A DNA stretch of 64,000 nt from Streptomyces sp. TS71-3 (GTDB taxonomy: Bacteria > Actinomycetota > Actinomycetes > Streptomycetales > Streptomycetaceae). Under the pieces are notes generated by a model, which worked only from the letters and a program-made list of their open reading frames with translations, was not told the origin of the DNA and searched no databases. Location: positions 4,960,001 to 5,024,000 of the forward strand of contig NZ_BNEL01000001.1 of assembly GCF_018327685.1 (NCBI RefSeq). Reading direction: 5' to 3'. This document shows, in pieces, positions 53,946 through 63,439 of this stretch; positions within the stretch are counted from its first letter, which is position 1, and each line of letters starts with the position of its first letter. The position numbers and the translations under genes are program-made.

Positions 53946-54869
53946 TCAGCCCAGTTCGCGGACGTACCTGACCTCCGTGGCGCTGACCCGGTAGCCGCAG
54001 GAGGCGTTCACGGCGAGCATCGGGCCGTTGTCGGCGTCGTTTCCGGTGTACGCGTCCGTGCAGCCGGCGGCGCGTGCCCGGTGCAGGGCGTCGGTCTTGC
54101 AGAGCCGGGCGAGGCCGCGCCCGCGGAAGCGGCGGGCGGTGCCGGTCATCATGGTGCCGTAGCGGGTGCCGTCCGTGCGGCCCAGCGTGAACGCCGCGGG
54201 CTCGCCGTCCACCAGGGCGACCGTGGTCAGCTCGGGGCTGGTCAGAGGGTGCCGCCAGGTGTCCGCGAGCCACTGCTCGTACTGCGTGAACTCCATGTCG
54301 ACGTCGCTGGGCTCGTCCCGGATGGTCTCGGCGTCCAGCGCGAAGACCGGGCGCGGATCGGCCGCGAAGTCCGCCCCCGAGCGCAGCTCGACGCCGTCCG
54401 GCACAGCCGCCCGCGGAGGCAGGGTGCCGGTGAGGTCCAGGCGGAGGAACCGCGAGGGGCGGCGACGCTGGAAGCCGCGCCGCTCGGCGAACGCGTGGTT
54501 GGCCGGTTCGTCCAGCACCCAGCTGAAGACCTTGCGGACCCCGTGGGCCGCCAGATGGTCCTCGGCCACCCGGAGCAGCGCCGAGCCCGCGCCGCGCCCC
54601 CGGCGCTCCGGGTGGACGTATATGTTGGCGTTCCCGATCCCGGGCTCGGGGCTGTCGTGGGCGACGTTGACGGTGGCCACGCCGACGGCCTCGCCCTCCT
54701 CCTCGGCGATCAGCGCCGTCAGATGCGCCTCCGGGTGGGCGTGGTTCACGTCGTACGCGATGGACTCGGGCGTGAAGAGGATGTAGGGCAGGGTGGCCTG
54801 CCTGACCCGCACGAAGGCCTCGACGTCCACCCGGTGCTCGGGCCGCACGGCCCGGACGATCACAGTCAT
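53946..54869 (-). CDS. tandem GNAT-domain N-acetyltransferase
   Basis: 307 aa with two GNAT folds. First: TVIVRAVRPEHRVDVEAFVRV, ATVNVAHDSPEPGIGNANIYV, HPERRGRGAGSALLRVAEDHL. Second: TTVALVDGEPAAFTLGRTDG, TGTARRFRGRGLARLCKTDAL, and NGPMLAVNASCGYRV. Both have acetyl-CoA loop-like glycines, the second (FRGRGLA) being better. Tandem GNATs include mycothiol synthase-like enzymes, but neither the length nor the motifs let me assign that. ATG 54869 has TAGCGT 8 nt upstream and no Shine-Dalgarno. Divergent from a short GntR regulator across 70 bp. Confidence 0.85.
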   Translation of the reverse strand: MTVIVRAVRPEHRVDVEAFVRVRQATLPYILFTPESIAYDVNHAHPEAHLTALIAEEEGEAVGVATVNVAHDSPEPGIGNANIYVHPERRGRGAGSALLRVAEDHLAAHGVRKVFSWVLDEPANHAFAERRGFQRRRPSRFLRLDLTGTLPPRAAVPDGVELRSGADFAADPRPVFALDAETIRDEPSDVDMEFTQYEQWLADTWRHPLTSPELTTVALVDGEPAAFTLGRTDGTRYGTMMTGTARRFRGRGLARLCKTDALHRARAAGCTDAYTGNDADNGPMLAVNASCGYRVSATEVRYVRELG

Positions 54870-54939
54870 GGTCCGGCACGCTACGCGCGCGCCCGGCAAG
54901 GGCGCGCGCCATTTTTCCGGGGTGCGGGACAATCACCCC

Positions 54940-55317
54940 GTGACACTGAGGATCGGAATCGACCAGGACGGCGGCGTGCCCCCGTACGAGCAGCTGCGCG
55001 CCCAGATCTCCGAGCAGGCACGCTCCGGAGCGCTGCCCGTCGGATACAAGCTCCCCACGGTCCGCGGGCTCGCGGAGTCGCTCGGCCTCGCCGCCAACAC
55101 CGTGGCCAAGGCCTACCGGGTCCTGGAGGCGGACGGCGTGATCGAGACCCGCGGCCGGCACGGCACGTTCGTGGCGGCGGCCGGAGGCGCGGCGGAGCGG
55201 GAGGCGGCCGCCGCGGCCCAGGCGTACGCGGAGCGGGTACGGCGGCTCGGCCTCCCGGAGGACGCCGCTTCGGCGCTGGCCCGCGACGCGCTCCGTGCGG
55301 TGTACGAAGCGGGGTGA
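54940..55317 (+). CDS. short GntR regulator, YtrA subfamily
   Basis: 125 aa. Winged helix-turn-helix GGVPPYEQLRAQISEQARSG, LPVGYKLPTVRGLAESLGLAANTVAKAYRVL and GVIETRGRHGTFVAA (residues ~10-80), then a short Ala-rich helix AAQAYAERVRRLGLPEDAASALARDAL that serves for dimerisation. There is no effector domain, as is usual for YtrA-type regulators, which often control ABC transporters; none is next to it. GTG 54940 has GACAAT 6 nt before it. The divergent acetyltransferase is the most likely co-regulated gene. Confidence 0.88.
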   Translation: MTLRIGIDQDGGVPPYEQLRAQISEQARSGALPVGYKLPTVRGLAESLGLAANTVAKAYRVLEADGVIETRGRHGTFVAAAGGAAEREAAAAAQAYAERVRRLGLPEDAASALARDALRAVYEAG

Positions 55318-55502
55318 CCCATCCGGGCCGCCGCTCTGCGGGGCCGCTCCCGGCGGCGGTCGGCCGGGCAACGGCCGGTTGGACGGCGACCGGTCGGACG
55401 GCGGCCGGTCCGGTGGGGTCCGGCGGGTCCGCGCGGCCCGCGAGGCCCGTTCGCCCCCGCCCCCCCGCCATCGACCTGTTCGCCCGGCGTCCGCTCGTGG
55501 CG

Positions 55503-56597
55503 TTACAGGTACATGCCCGCCGCCGCGCCGCCGCGCGGATCGGGGACCGACGCAGGGACGGTGCCGCGGCGCAGGGCGTACAGCTCGGCGAGGCTGGCGC
55601 CCTCGCGGCCGACCCCCTCCTCCGTGCCGAGCCACGCCACCGACTCCGCACGCGTGAGCGCGCCCACCTCGATACGGGCGAGGCAGCGTCCGGGGCGCAC
55701 CACGGCCGGGTGCAGGCGCTCCAGGTCCTCGTTGGTGGTCACGCCGACCAGGACGTTGCGGCCCTGGCCGAGCAGGCCGTCCGTCAGGTTGAGCAGGCGG
55801 GACAGCGCCTGACCCGCCGTGTGCTTCGCCTCGCCGCGGATCAGCTCGTCGCAGTCCTCCAGGAGCAGCAGCCGCCAGCGCCCCTTCGCCGTGCCGTCGT
55901 CCTCCCCGATGGCGATGTCCATCAGGTAGCCGACGTCCGAGAACAGCCGTTCGGGGTCGAGCACGCAGTCCACCTGGCACCAGTCGCGCCAGGCCCGCGC
56001 CAGCGTGCGCAGGGCCGAGGTCTTGCCGGTGCCGGGCGGCCCGTGCAGCAGCAGGAGGCGGCCCGCGATGTCGTCGGGCGTGGTCTTCATCAGGCCGTCC
56101 AGCGCGGTGGCGACCGGTGCCGTGTAGTTCTGCCGCACCTCCGCCCACGTGCCCGCCGAGATCTGCCGGGTGGTGCGGTGCGGGCCGCGCCGCGGGGAGA
56201 CGTACCAGAACCCCATGGTGACGTTCTCCGGCTGCGGCTCGGGCTCGTCCTGCGCGCCGTCCGTGGCCTGCTTCAGGATCCGCTCCGCGAGCTCGGGGGC
56301 GGTCGCGGTGACGGTGACGTCCGCGCCGCGGTTCCAGCGGGAGACCAGCAGCGTCCACCCCTCGCCCGCGACCAGCGTGGCGCTGCGGTCGTCGTCCCGG
56401 GAGGCGCGCAGCACCGTGCCTCCGGGCGGCAGCAGAGTGGCGCCCGAGCGGACCCGGTCTATGTTCACGCTGTGCGCGTACGGCTGCTCACCCGTCGCGA
56501 AGCGGCCGAGGAACAGCGCGTCCACGACGTCCGTGGGCGAGTCGCTGTCGTCGACCGTGAGCCGGATCGGCAGAGCGTCGAATGGGTTCGGGGACAT
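55503..56597 (-). CDS. AAA ATPase with Streptomyces-type N-terminal domain (DUF5925-like)
   Basis: 364 aa. N-terminal ~170 residues are uncharacterised (LPIRLTVDDSDSPTDVVDALFLGRF, ATLVAGEGWTLLVSRWNRGADVTVTA). The AAA module follows: Walker A LLLLHGPPGTGKTSALRTLA, Walker B RLLLLEDCDELI, sensor 1-like LVGVTTNEDLERLHPA and Arg finger region VVRPGRCLARIEV. It resembles the DUF5925 proteins of streptomycetes; role unknown, probably a remodelling ATPase. ATG 56597 is chosen because the frame upstream is not protein-like. No operon partner. Confidence 0.82.
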   Translation of the reverse strand: MSPNPFDALPIRLTVDDSDSPTDVVDALFLGRFATGEQPYAHSVNIDRVRSGATLLPPGGTVLRASRDDDRSATLVAGEGWTLLVSRWNRGADVTVTATAPELAERILKQATDGAQDEPEPQPENVTMGFWYVSPRRGPHRTTRQISAGTWAEVRQNYTAPVATALDGLMKTTPDDIAGRLLLLHGPPGTGKTSALRTLARAWRDWCQVDCVLDPERLFSDVGYLMDIAIGEDDGTAKGRWRLLLLEDCDELIRGEAKHTAGQALSRLLNLTDGLLGQGRNVLVGVTTNEDLERLHPAVVRPGRCLARIEVGALTRAESVAWLGTEEGVGREGASLAELYALRRGTVPASVPDPRGGAAAGMYL

Positions 56598-57151
56598 GCC
56601 GCCATGATCCGGCACGCCTGAGTCCCGTGCATCCGGGTTTCCGAGGTGCGTCCCGGAAGGCCGGATCCGCTCCCCGCGCGCCGGCGGGCGTCCGTTCGGG
56701 GGCGTGCGGGACACGCGCCCGTCCGCCGCGCCGCGCCCGTCCGGCGGTATGCCCTGGCGGGAGCCGTCCCCGTCGTCAATCCGGTGGCGGTCCGGCCCTG
56801 AAAGGGGTACGGACGGCTCCCCGGGGAATGATGGTGGTGCACGCACGGGCCAGCGGGGCCCGCGCTGCACGAGGTGCGGCCGGTGCTGCGGGGACCGCTC
56901 ACCGCCGCGGGCGAAAGGCCCGGTGAGGCCCCGTGGACGCTCCGGGGCGCCCGGAGGCCTGCCGCGTCGGGCGTGCGTCACCGAGCGAATTGGTGTCAAC
57001 ACCCTTGTGAAGCATATGAATCGTGTGACCGGGATACACGAGTGTCCTCCCGGGGCGATAGGGTTTAACCTGCCCGGGCCGGGTGCCTCGTACGAGCGGG
57101 CTGACAGTACGGTGCACGAGTGACGGTGGGGATGAGACGGTGGGGAGTGAC
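56598..57151. promoter_or_regulatory. intergenic region with promoter of 85-aa gene
   Basis: About 550 bp between divergent genes. An AT-richer patch at 56990-57070 holds dyad CGTGT...ACACG (57022-57040) and TAGGGT (57059-57064), a likely -10 for the downstream small gene. The rest shows no gene. Confidence 0.4.
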
Positions 57152-57409
57152 ATGGAACGGATAACGGTGCCCAGCAGGGCGCGCGTTCCCGCGGTGAACT
57201 GCGGGAGCAGCGCGACCAGCTCGCGCCTCGATCGTCACCTCGCGGTGCTGGGCGGTCCCGCCGTGGCACCGCATCAGACGGCCGAGGCCACTTCGCTGAT
57301 GCGTGAGATCACCACGCACGACTCCGTGTACGACCACAGCAGGGTCAAGAGGGTCTCGCTCCTCGCGCCCCTCAAGCGGCTGCGCCGCTCGCTCTTCGGC
57401 GGGCGCTGA
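57152..57409 (+). CDS. small conserved-looking basic protein, 85 aa
   Basis: ATG 57152 follows GGGGAG by 5 nt. Sequence begins MERITVPSRARVPAVNCGSS, has HLAVLGGPAVAPHQTAEATS and LMREITTHDSVYDHSRVKRV, and ends SLLAPLKRLRRSLFGGR, a basic amphipathic C-terminus. No signal peptide, no recognised domain. Codon composition looks native. The clear ribosome site and a TAGGGT -10 about 90 nt upstream support it as a gene. Function cannot be assigned. A GC-rich repeat region follows. Confidence 0.7.
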   Translation: MERITVPSRARVPAVNCGSSATSSRLDRHLAVLGGPAVAPHQTAEATSLMREITTHDSVYDHSRVKRVSLLAPLKRLRRSLFGGR

Positions 57410-57585
57410 CCGCTCGGCGGGAGAGCCGGTGCCAGCCCGCGGCACCGGTATCGCACCGCCGAACGCCGGGCGCCGCTGGACCGCGCCTCACTGCCGCGAG
57501 ACCCCACCCCGCACCGCCGTGCCCGCCGGCGGTGCGGACCCCTGCGGCAAGCGCACCCACCCACGGCCACCCTGGGAACACCTCC

Positions 57586-57636
57586 GTCTCGTGAACGCCC
57601 CCGTCTCGTGAACGCCCCCGTCTCGTGAACGCCCCC
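57586..57636. repeat. three identical 17-bp tandem units
   Basis: GTCTCGTGAACGCCCCC repeated three times without change. Together with the palindromic element at 57791-57935, this accounts for most of the gene-free 57410-57938 gap. Confidence 0.9.
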
Positions 57637-57790
57637 GTCCCTCCCGGTGCCCCCCCGGGGAGGGACGTCTCCCCTCCCGGCCGTCGGCCCTTCTCCGCCG
57701 CTGTCGCCCCTTGTGCCGGCGTCTCGTCTCCCAGCGCTCCGGCCCTCCAGGGCCCCCAGCCTTCCAGCGCGAAGGCGGCGCCCCTGGGCC

Positions 57791-57935
57791 GTGTCCGGCG
57801 GATCTTCGTGGGCCCGCGCTCCCCCACTGCCTGAAGGGCGTGGGAGGGGGTACCTCCCGCGCCCGTTCAGGGCAGTGGGGGAGCGCCCCCAGCACCAGAC
57901 GGCCGCAGGCTGATCCACGAAGATCCGCCGGACAC
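57791..57935. mobile_element. 145-bp palindromic intergenic element
   Basis: Terminal 21-bp perfect inverted repeats GTGTCCGGCGGATCTTCGTG+G (57791-57811 and 57915-57935), an inner pair CGCTCCCCCACTGCC / GGCAGTGGGGGAGCG, and a central GGGAGGGGGTACCTCCC. The whole sequence folds as one long hairpin with no coding capacity; a non-autonomous mobile or regulatory element. It ends 3 bp before the stop codon of the minus-strand gene, within sequence CCTAG. Confidence 0.75.
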
Positions 57936-57938
57936 GAC

Positions 57939-59129
57939 CTAGAGCAGCGCGAACTGCCCTTCGGGGCCCTCCTCGTGGTGGTCAAGCACCGACGCCGGGC
58001 GGCGGGCCGTTTCCGGCACGGGCAGGATGCCCGCGGTGCGCAGCTCGGCCGCGCCGATCGGTGCCACCAGGACGTCCGCCAGGGCCTCCTGCTCCGGCCC
58101 GAGGCCCCCCAGGAGGGTGAGGACGGTGATCAGTTCCAGCAGCTCGGAGGTCCAGGACTGCGGCCAGACCGCCGGGCCGATCGCCTCCAGCGTGCCCGGC
58201 TCGGGGCGGTGCAGACGGCGGGTCAGCCACAGCTCCAGCACCCGCACCCCGCTCACCCGGAAGTCCCACGCCTCGGGTGCCACCGGCGCGATCCGCCCCT
58301 CGTCCAGCTCCAGGGCCTCCTCCTCGGGGTCGTACAGGACCTCGGCGGGCCGGGACGGCAGGGGCGCCCGGACATAGGGGCGCCGGCCGCCGGGCAGCTT
58401 GGGGCGCTCGGGGCCGCCCCGCACCATCAGGCGCAGCATCCGGTGGCCCAGCCGGGTGCCGTGCGCCCAGGTCTCCGGGTCCCCGGTGAGCGGCACGAGG
58501 GTTCCCGCGGTGCCGGGGCGGGCGGTGGCCAGCGTCCAGGCCAGCAGGTCCTCGGGCGCCGGCGGGTGGCCGAGCCGGGCGGCGAGATGGTCGAGCAGGC
58601 CGGGGGCCAGGTTCGGTTCGCGCCCGCCGGGCCTGCGGTAGAGCGGCCGGATGCGCCCGGGGCGGCCCGCCGGCGAGCGGCCGTCCGGCAGCACGCCGGA
58701 GGCCAGCACGGCCGGTCCCGCCGCGTCGGGCACCTGGCCCTGCTCGACCGCGAAGAGCTGCCGGTCGTCGGCGACCCGCCAGAGCTCCGGCCGCGCCGCG
58801 TCGATCAGCCGGTGGTCGGGTATCAGCCACTGCTCGTCGAACGGGCCGTGCATCACCCGGACCGGCTCGGGGCAGGGGCCGTCCTCGCGCGCGATCCGGC
58901 CGGTCCCCGTGGGCTGGCCCGGCAACTGGGCGGCCGCGGAGTCCACCGTGCGCACGCGGCTCGGCACGAACAGCGCCGCGCGCTCCTCGTCCGAGGCGCG
59001 GACGAGGGCCTCCCACCGGGCCTTCAGGGTCGCCGCGTCGGGCGCCAGCGGCCAGCCGCGCCCCAGACGCAGCGGCGCGACGGACCACGGCATGAGGTCC
59101 GTGAGCAGCGGCGCGTCGTCGTGGGTCAC
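57939..59129 (-). CDS. stand-alone type ISP restriction/modification specificity-like protein
   Basis: 396 aa. It resembles the C-terminal target-recognition domain of type ISP restriction-modification enzymes: VRVMHGPFDEQWLIPDHRLIDAARPELW corresponds to the YRPFD-type motif, followed by QLFAVEQGQV and the long LLAWTLATARPGTAGTLVPL, ETWAHGTRLGHRML segments. No methyltransferase (NPPY) or helicase/nuclease domain is present, and no such gene adjoins. GTG 59129 has TACCAT (59137-59142, reverse strand) 7 nt before it; ATG 59138 would lie inside that hexamer. Streptomycetes carry such solitary proteins, role unknown. Confidence 0.72.
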   Translation of the reverse strand: MTHDDAPLLTDLMPWSVAPLRLGRGWPLAPDAATLKARWEALVRASDEERAALFVPSRVRTVDSAAAQLPGQPTGTGRIAREDGPCPEPVRVMHGPFDEQWLIPDHRLIDAARPELWRVADDRQLFAVEQGQVPDAAGPAVLASGVLPDGRSPAGRPGRIRPLYRRPGGREPNLAPGLLDHLAARLGHPPAPEDLLAWTLATARPGTAGTLVPLTGDPETWAHGTRLGHRMLRLMVRGGPERPKLPGGRRPYVRAPLPSRPAEVLYDPEEEALELDEGRIAPVAPEAWDFRVSGVRVLELWLTRRLHRPEPGTLEAIGPAVWPQSWTSELLELITVLTLLGGLGPEQEALADVLVAPIGAAELRTAGILPVPETARRPASVLDHHEEGPEGQFALL

Positions 59130-59202
59130 GCCCGGCATGGTACGACGGGGTGGTGTTCCGGGGAGGGCGTACCGGTACAAGGTGCCTCGTAGGGACAACG
59201 GC

Positions 59203-60074
59203 TCACTGCGCTTCCAGGGTGACCGTGAAGGAGAAACGGTCGCCGCGGTACTGGATGACCGCGACGTCAAGGACGCGGCCCGCCTCGTCATGCGTGATGC
59301 CGGTGTAGTGCAGGATCGGGCTGAGCAGCGGGACGCCCAGCAGCCGGGCCGTCTCCGGGTCCGCAAGCCGCGCCTGCACCGTGTCGGTGATCCGGCCGAT
59401 GCGCGCCCCGGCCCCGTCCCGGAGCACCTTGGTCATCGGCAGGCGCTCCAGGTCGGCGGGGTCGATGCGGCGGGCCACGTCCGGACGCACGTAGTTGCGG
59501 GCGTGGTTGGTGGGCTCGCCGGTCCTCTCGTCGTGGCGCAGCCGGTGGTACGTGGCCACCTCGGCAAGGCCCGGAAAGTGATCGGCGTACGTTGCGGGCA
59601 CCGGGCCCGGGCCGTGTCCCAGCAGCCTGGACGTCATGCCCGACTGCTGGGCCACGATCGTGTCGACCGAGCCCAGGAGCCGGACCGGGGCGCCCGCGAG
59701 GGCGCCGGGCTCGATGAAGGTGCCCCGCCGGCGGTGCCTGCTGATCAGGCCCTCCTCCTCCAGCTCCCCCAGCGCCTGCCGCATGGTGAGCACGCTGACG
59801 CCGTAGTGCTCGGCGAGCCGCTCCTCGGTGGGCAGCCGGAGGGGAGCGTCGGGGGCCCGGCCGAGAACCGAGGCCCGCAGCGACTGCGAGACCTGGTACC
59901 ACAGCGGCAGCTTGCGGTTCAGGACGATCGAGTCCGGGGCGAACGCGGGTGCACCGGTCCCGCCCGCTCCGCCGGTTTCCGCTGTGCCCGGTTCCTCTCC
60001 GGCCCGCCCCGGGCGGCCCCCGGACGCCCCGGACGCCCGGTCCGCGCCCGGGGCCGCCGGGCGCCGTGTACCGC

Positions 60075-60078
<4 letters not shown>
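59203..60078 (-). CDS. GntR/HutC regulator with UTRA ligand domain
   Basis: 291 aa. After a ~45-residue Gly/Pro leader, the winged helix is [63 protein letters not shown]. The UTRA effector domain follows ([80 protein letters not shown]). ATG 60078 overlaps the hmgA stop (ATGA), so it is made together with homogentisate dioxygenase. It most likely regulates that operon in response to an aromatic intermediate. Confidence 0.9.
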
Positions 60079-61427
<1,349 letters not shown>

Positions 61428-61570
61428 CGCCCGCTCCCTTGCGCGTCGGCCCGCCCGGAGCCCGTCGTGCGGACCCCGCGGGCAGTCACCCCACCCTGAT
61501 TCCTATGTACCACCACAGGATTGAAAAATCTCACAAGCACGGCGGCGCGGCAAGGTCTACGCTCCCGGAC

Positions 61571-62227
61571 ATGTCGTCGCCGCATCGGTTCCGTCTCCGG
61601 GCACTCGTCACGGTCCTGCCGGCTCTCGCGCTCGTGGGCCTCATGGGCTGCACCGATGCCGCGGGCGGCACGGGCGCGGCCGGCGCCGCCGCGACGTCGG
61701 CAGGGCGGCTCACCGACGGCCGCGACGAACAGGGCCACCGGTACCGGGAGGTGCCCGAGAACGGCGCGCCCCAGGTGGACGTCGTGGTCCGGCCGGACGC
61801 CGAGGACGGCTGGGACCTGACGCTGAGCGTGCGCCACTTCCGCTTCACCCCCGCCCGCGACCCCGGCCGACCGGCCGCCGTGGGCCGCGGAGGGGCCCAG
61901 CTCTATCTGGACGGACGGCGGCTCACCCTGCTGCACGGCCCCGGGTACCACCTGCCGTCGAGACTGCTCTCCCGCGGCACCCATGAGGTCACCGCCCGGC
62001 TCTACGCGGACGACCACACCGTCTGGGCGGTGCACGGCAAGCCGGTGGAGAGCACGGCGCCGGTGACCGCCTCGGACGCGACACCCGACGCGAGCGCCGG
62101 CCCCGGGGCCGGGGTCCCCTCCGGTGGTGCGGCGGCGGCTTCCGGCGGCGCCTCGGCGGGCGGCGGCCCCGCGGCCCCTCCCGCCTCCGCCGGCCCCGTG
62201 CCCGCAGACCGGGGGACGGCGCCGTGA
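61571..62227 (+). CDS. putative lipoprotein
   Basis: 218 aa. Signal peptide LRALVTVLPALALVGLMGC with a lipobox ending LMGC (Cys ~27), so it is predicted to be lipid-anchored outside the membrane. Mature part: QVDVVVRPDAEDGWDLTLSV, RHFRFTPARDPG, GGAQLYLDGRRLTLLHGPGY, HLPSRLLSRGTHEVTARLYADDHTVWAV, a beta-sandwich-like pattern resembling the DUF4399/CopC-like small-domain type, though I cannot confirm which. C-terminal ~55 residues are Ser/Gly/Ala-rich. ATG 61571 has TACGCT (61558-61563) 7 nt upstream, so leaderless. Divergent from hmgA. Confidence 0.78.
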   Translation: MSSPHRFRLRALVTVLPALALVGLMGCTDAAGGTGAAGAAATSAGRLTDGRDEQGHRYREVPENGAPQVDVVVRPDAEDGWDLTLSVRHFRFTPARDPGRPAAVGRGGAQLYLDGRRLTLLHGPGYHLPSRLLSRGTHEVTARLYADDHTVWAVHGKPVESTAPVTASDATPDASAGPGAGVPSGGAAAASGGASAGGGPAAPPASAGPVPADRGTAP

Positions 62228-62279
62228 GATCCGCGGGAAGAGGTACGCGATAGCGTCGGCCGGGAAGTGGCACGGGGTG

Positions 62280-62960
62280 ATGTCCGCGGAGGAGAGGCAT
62301 CAGGTGACGTCCGCAGGAGAGAAGACCGGGCTCGCGTCCGCCGAGGAGGCGCACGGAGAATTGGGCGCGCTGCGCCGCCCGCCCCTGCAACGCCGCAGCG
62401 TGGCACGGCTCGGCCGGATCCTCGACGCCTGCGCCGAACTCCTCGACGAGGTGGGCTACGACGGCCTGAGCACCCGCGCGGTCGCCGAGCGGGCCGGCGT
62501 CGCCGTCGGCTCTGTCTACCGCTTCTTCGGCAACAAGCGCGCCATGGCCGACGCGCTCGCCGCACGGAACCTGGAGCGCTACGCCGAACGCGTCACCGAG
62601 CGGCTGGCGGGGATCGGTCCGGGGGACTGGCGTGGTGCGACGGACGCCGTGCTCGACGAGTACGTCGCCATGAAACGCACCGCGCCCGGCTTCACGCTGG
62701 TCGACTTCGGCAACCAGATCCCCGTCGGCACCCCGACCGCCGCCCCCAACCTCCAGGTGGCGGCGCGGCTCACCGAACTGCTCTCCGGCCACCTGGGCCG
62801 CCCGCCGGACATCGCCGTGCGCCGGGCCGTCCTGGTAGCGGTCGAGTCGGCCGACGCGCTGGTCCGCCTGGCGTTCCGGATGGACCCGGCCGGCGACCCC
62901 GCGCTGGTCGAGGAGACCCGGGCGCTGCTGCGGCGGTACCTGGCCGGCGTCCTCGACTGA
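62280..62960 (+). CDS. TetR-family transcriptional regulator
   Basis: 226 aa. Helix-turn-helix: RRSVARLGRILDACAELLDEVGYDGLSTRAVAERAGVAVGSVYRFFGNKRAMADALAARN, residues ~40-100. The C-terminal ligand domain is all-helical (WRGATDAVLDEYVAMKRTAPG, LQVAARLTELLSGHLGRPPD, AVESADALVRLAFRMDP). The first ~38 residues are Glu/Ala-rich and the start is uncertain. I take ATG 62280; TAGCGT at 62251-62256 fits as -10 and would exclude earlier starts. It follows the lipoprotein by 52 bp. Target unknown. Confidence 0.85.
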   Translation: MSAEERHQVTSAGEKTGLASAEEAHGELGALRRPPLQRRSVARLGRILDACAELLDEVGYDGLSTRAVAERAGVAVGSVYRFFGNKRAMADALAARNLERYAERVTERLAGIGPGDWRGATDAVLDEYVAMKRTAPGFTLVDFGNQIPVGTPTAAPNLQVAARLTELLSGHLGRPPDIAVRRAVLVAVESADALVRLAFRMDPAGDPALVEETRALLRRYLAGVLD

Positions 62961-63439
62961 GTGCCCCGGCGGAGGGCCGAAGTCCTCGGGAGTGCCGTTT
63001 GCGGCCGGTGGCGGGCCGCGGGTCTCGTCGTGGCTGGTGGCTCAGTTCCCCGCGCCCCTTGCGGACTGCGGGTCTCGTCGTGGCTGGTGCCTCCCCCTGC
63101 CGTGAGGGCGTGGGAGGTACCCCCGCCCCGCGCCCCTCCGGGGCGCTGCCCCACGTTCCGGCTCGCCCAGGGAGGGGTGCGGGGATGGGGGTACCTCCCA
63201 CACTCTTAAAGCAGTGGGGGAGCGATCGGCCACGACGGGCCGTCAGGTCGCCACCGGCCGCAAGGGGCAGGCCCTTTCGCGGCACGCCACCCGCAGGGAC
63301 CCACCACCGCGCGTGCCGGGCGGCGCGCGCTCCGTGACGTCTCGTGAGGGGGTCTGCCGTTCGTCCTTACTCGTCGGTAGGCTCAGGACGTTCGCCCGTC
63401 CTTGCAGCCGTGCGCCGACCACCAACCAGGGGAGCGCCC
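62961..63439. repeat. intergenic repeat cluster
   Basis: Contains a direct repeat GCGGGTCTCGTCGTGGCTGG at about 63016 and 63068, one copy of the GTTCCCCGCGCCCCT core (near 63045-63059), and an inverted pair CTCCCCCTGC..GTGGGAGGTACCCC (63091-63124) against GGGGGTACCTCCCAC..GCAGTGGGGGAG (63186-63222). These match the families at 8500 and 57791. A TAGGCT near 63377 may be the -10 of the next gene. Confidence 0.65.

Noticed and set aside
53824..56358. Upstream extension of the secreted protein frame to a 1174-codon product
   Set aside because: The extension is antisense to the YtrA regulator and a shadow of the GNAT and AAA genes. The signal peptide and Shine-Dalgarno fix the start at 53823.
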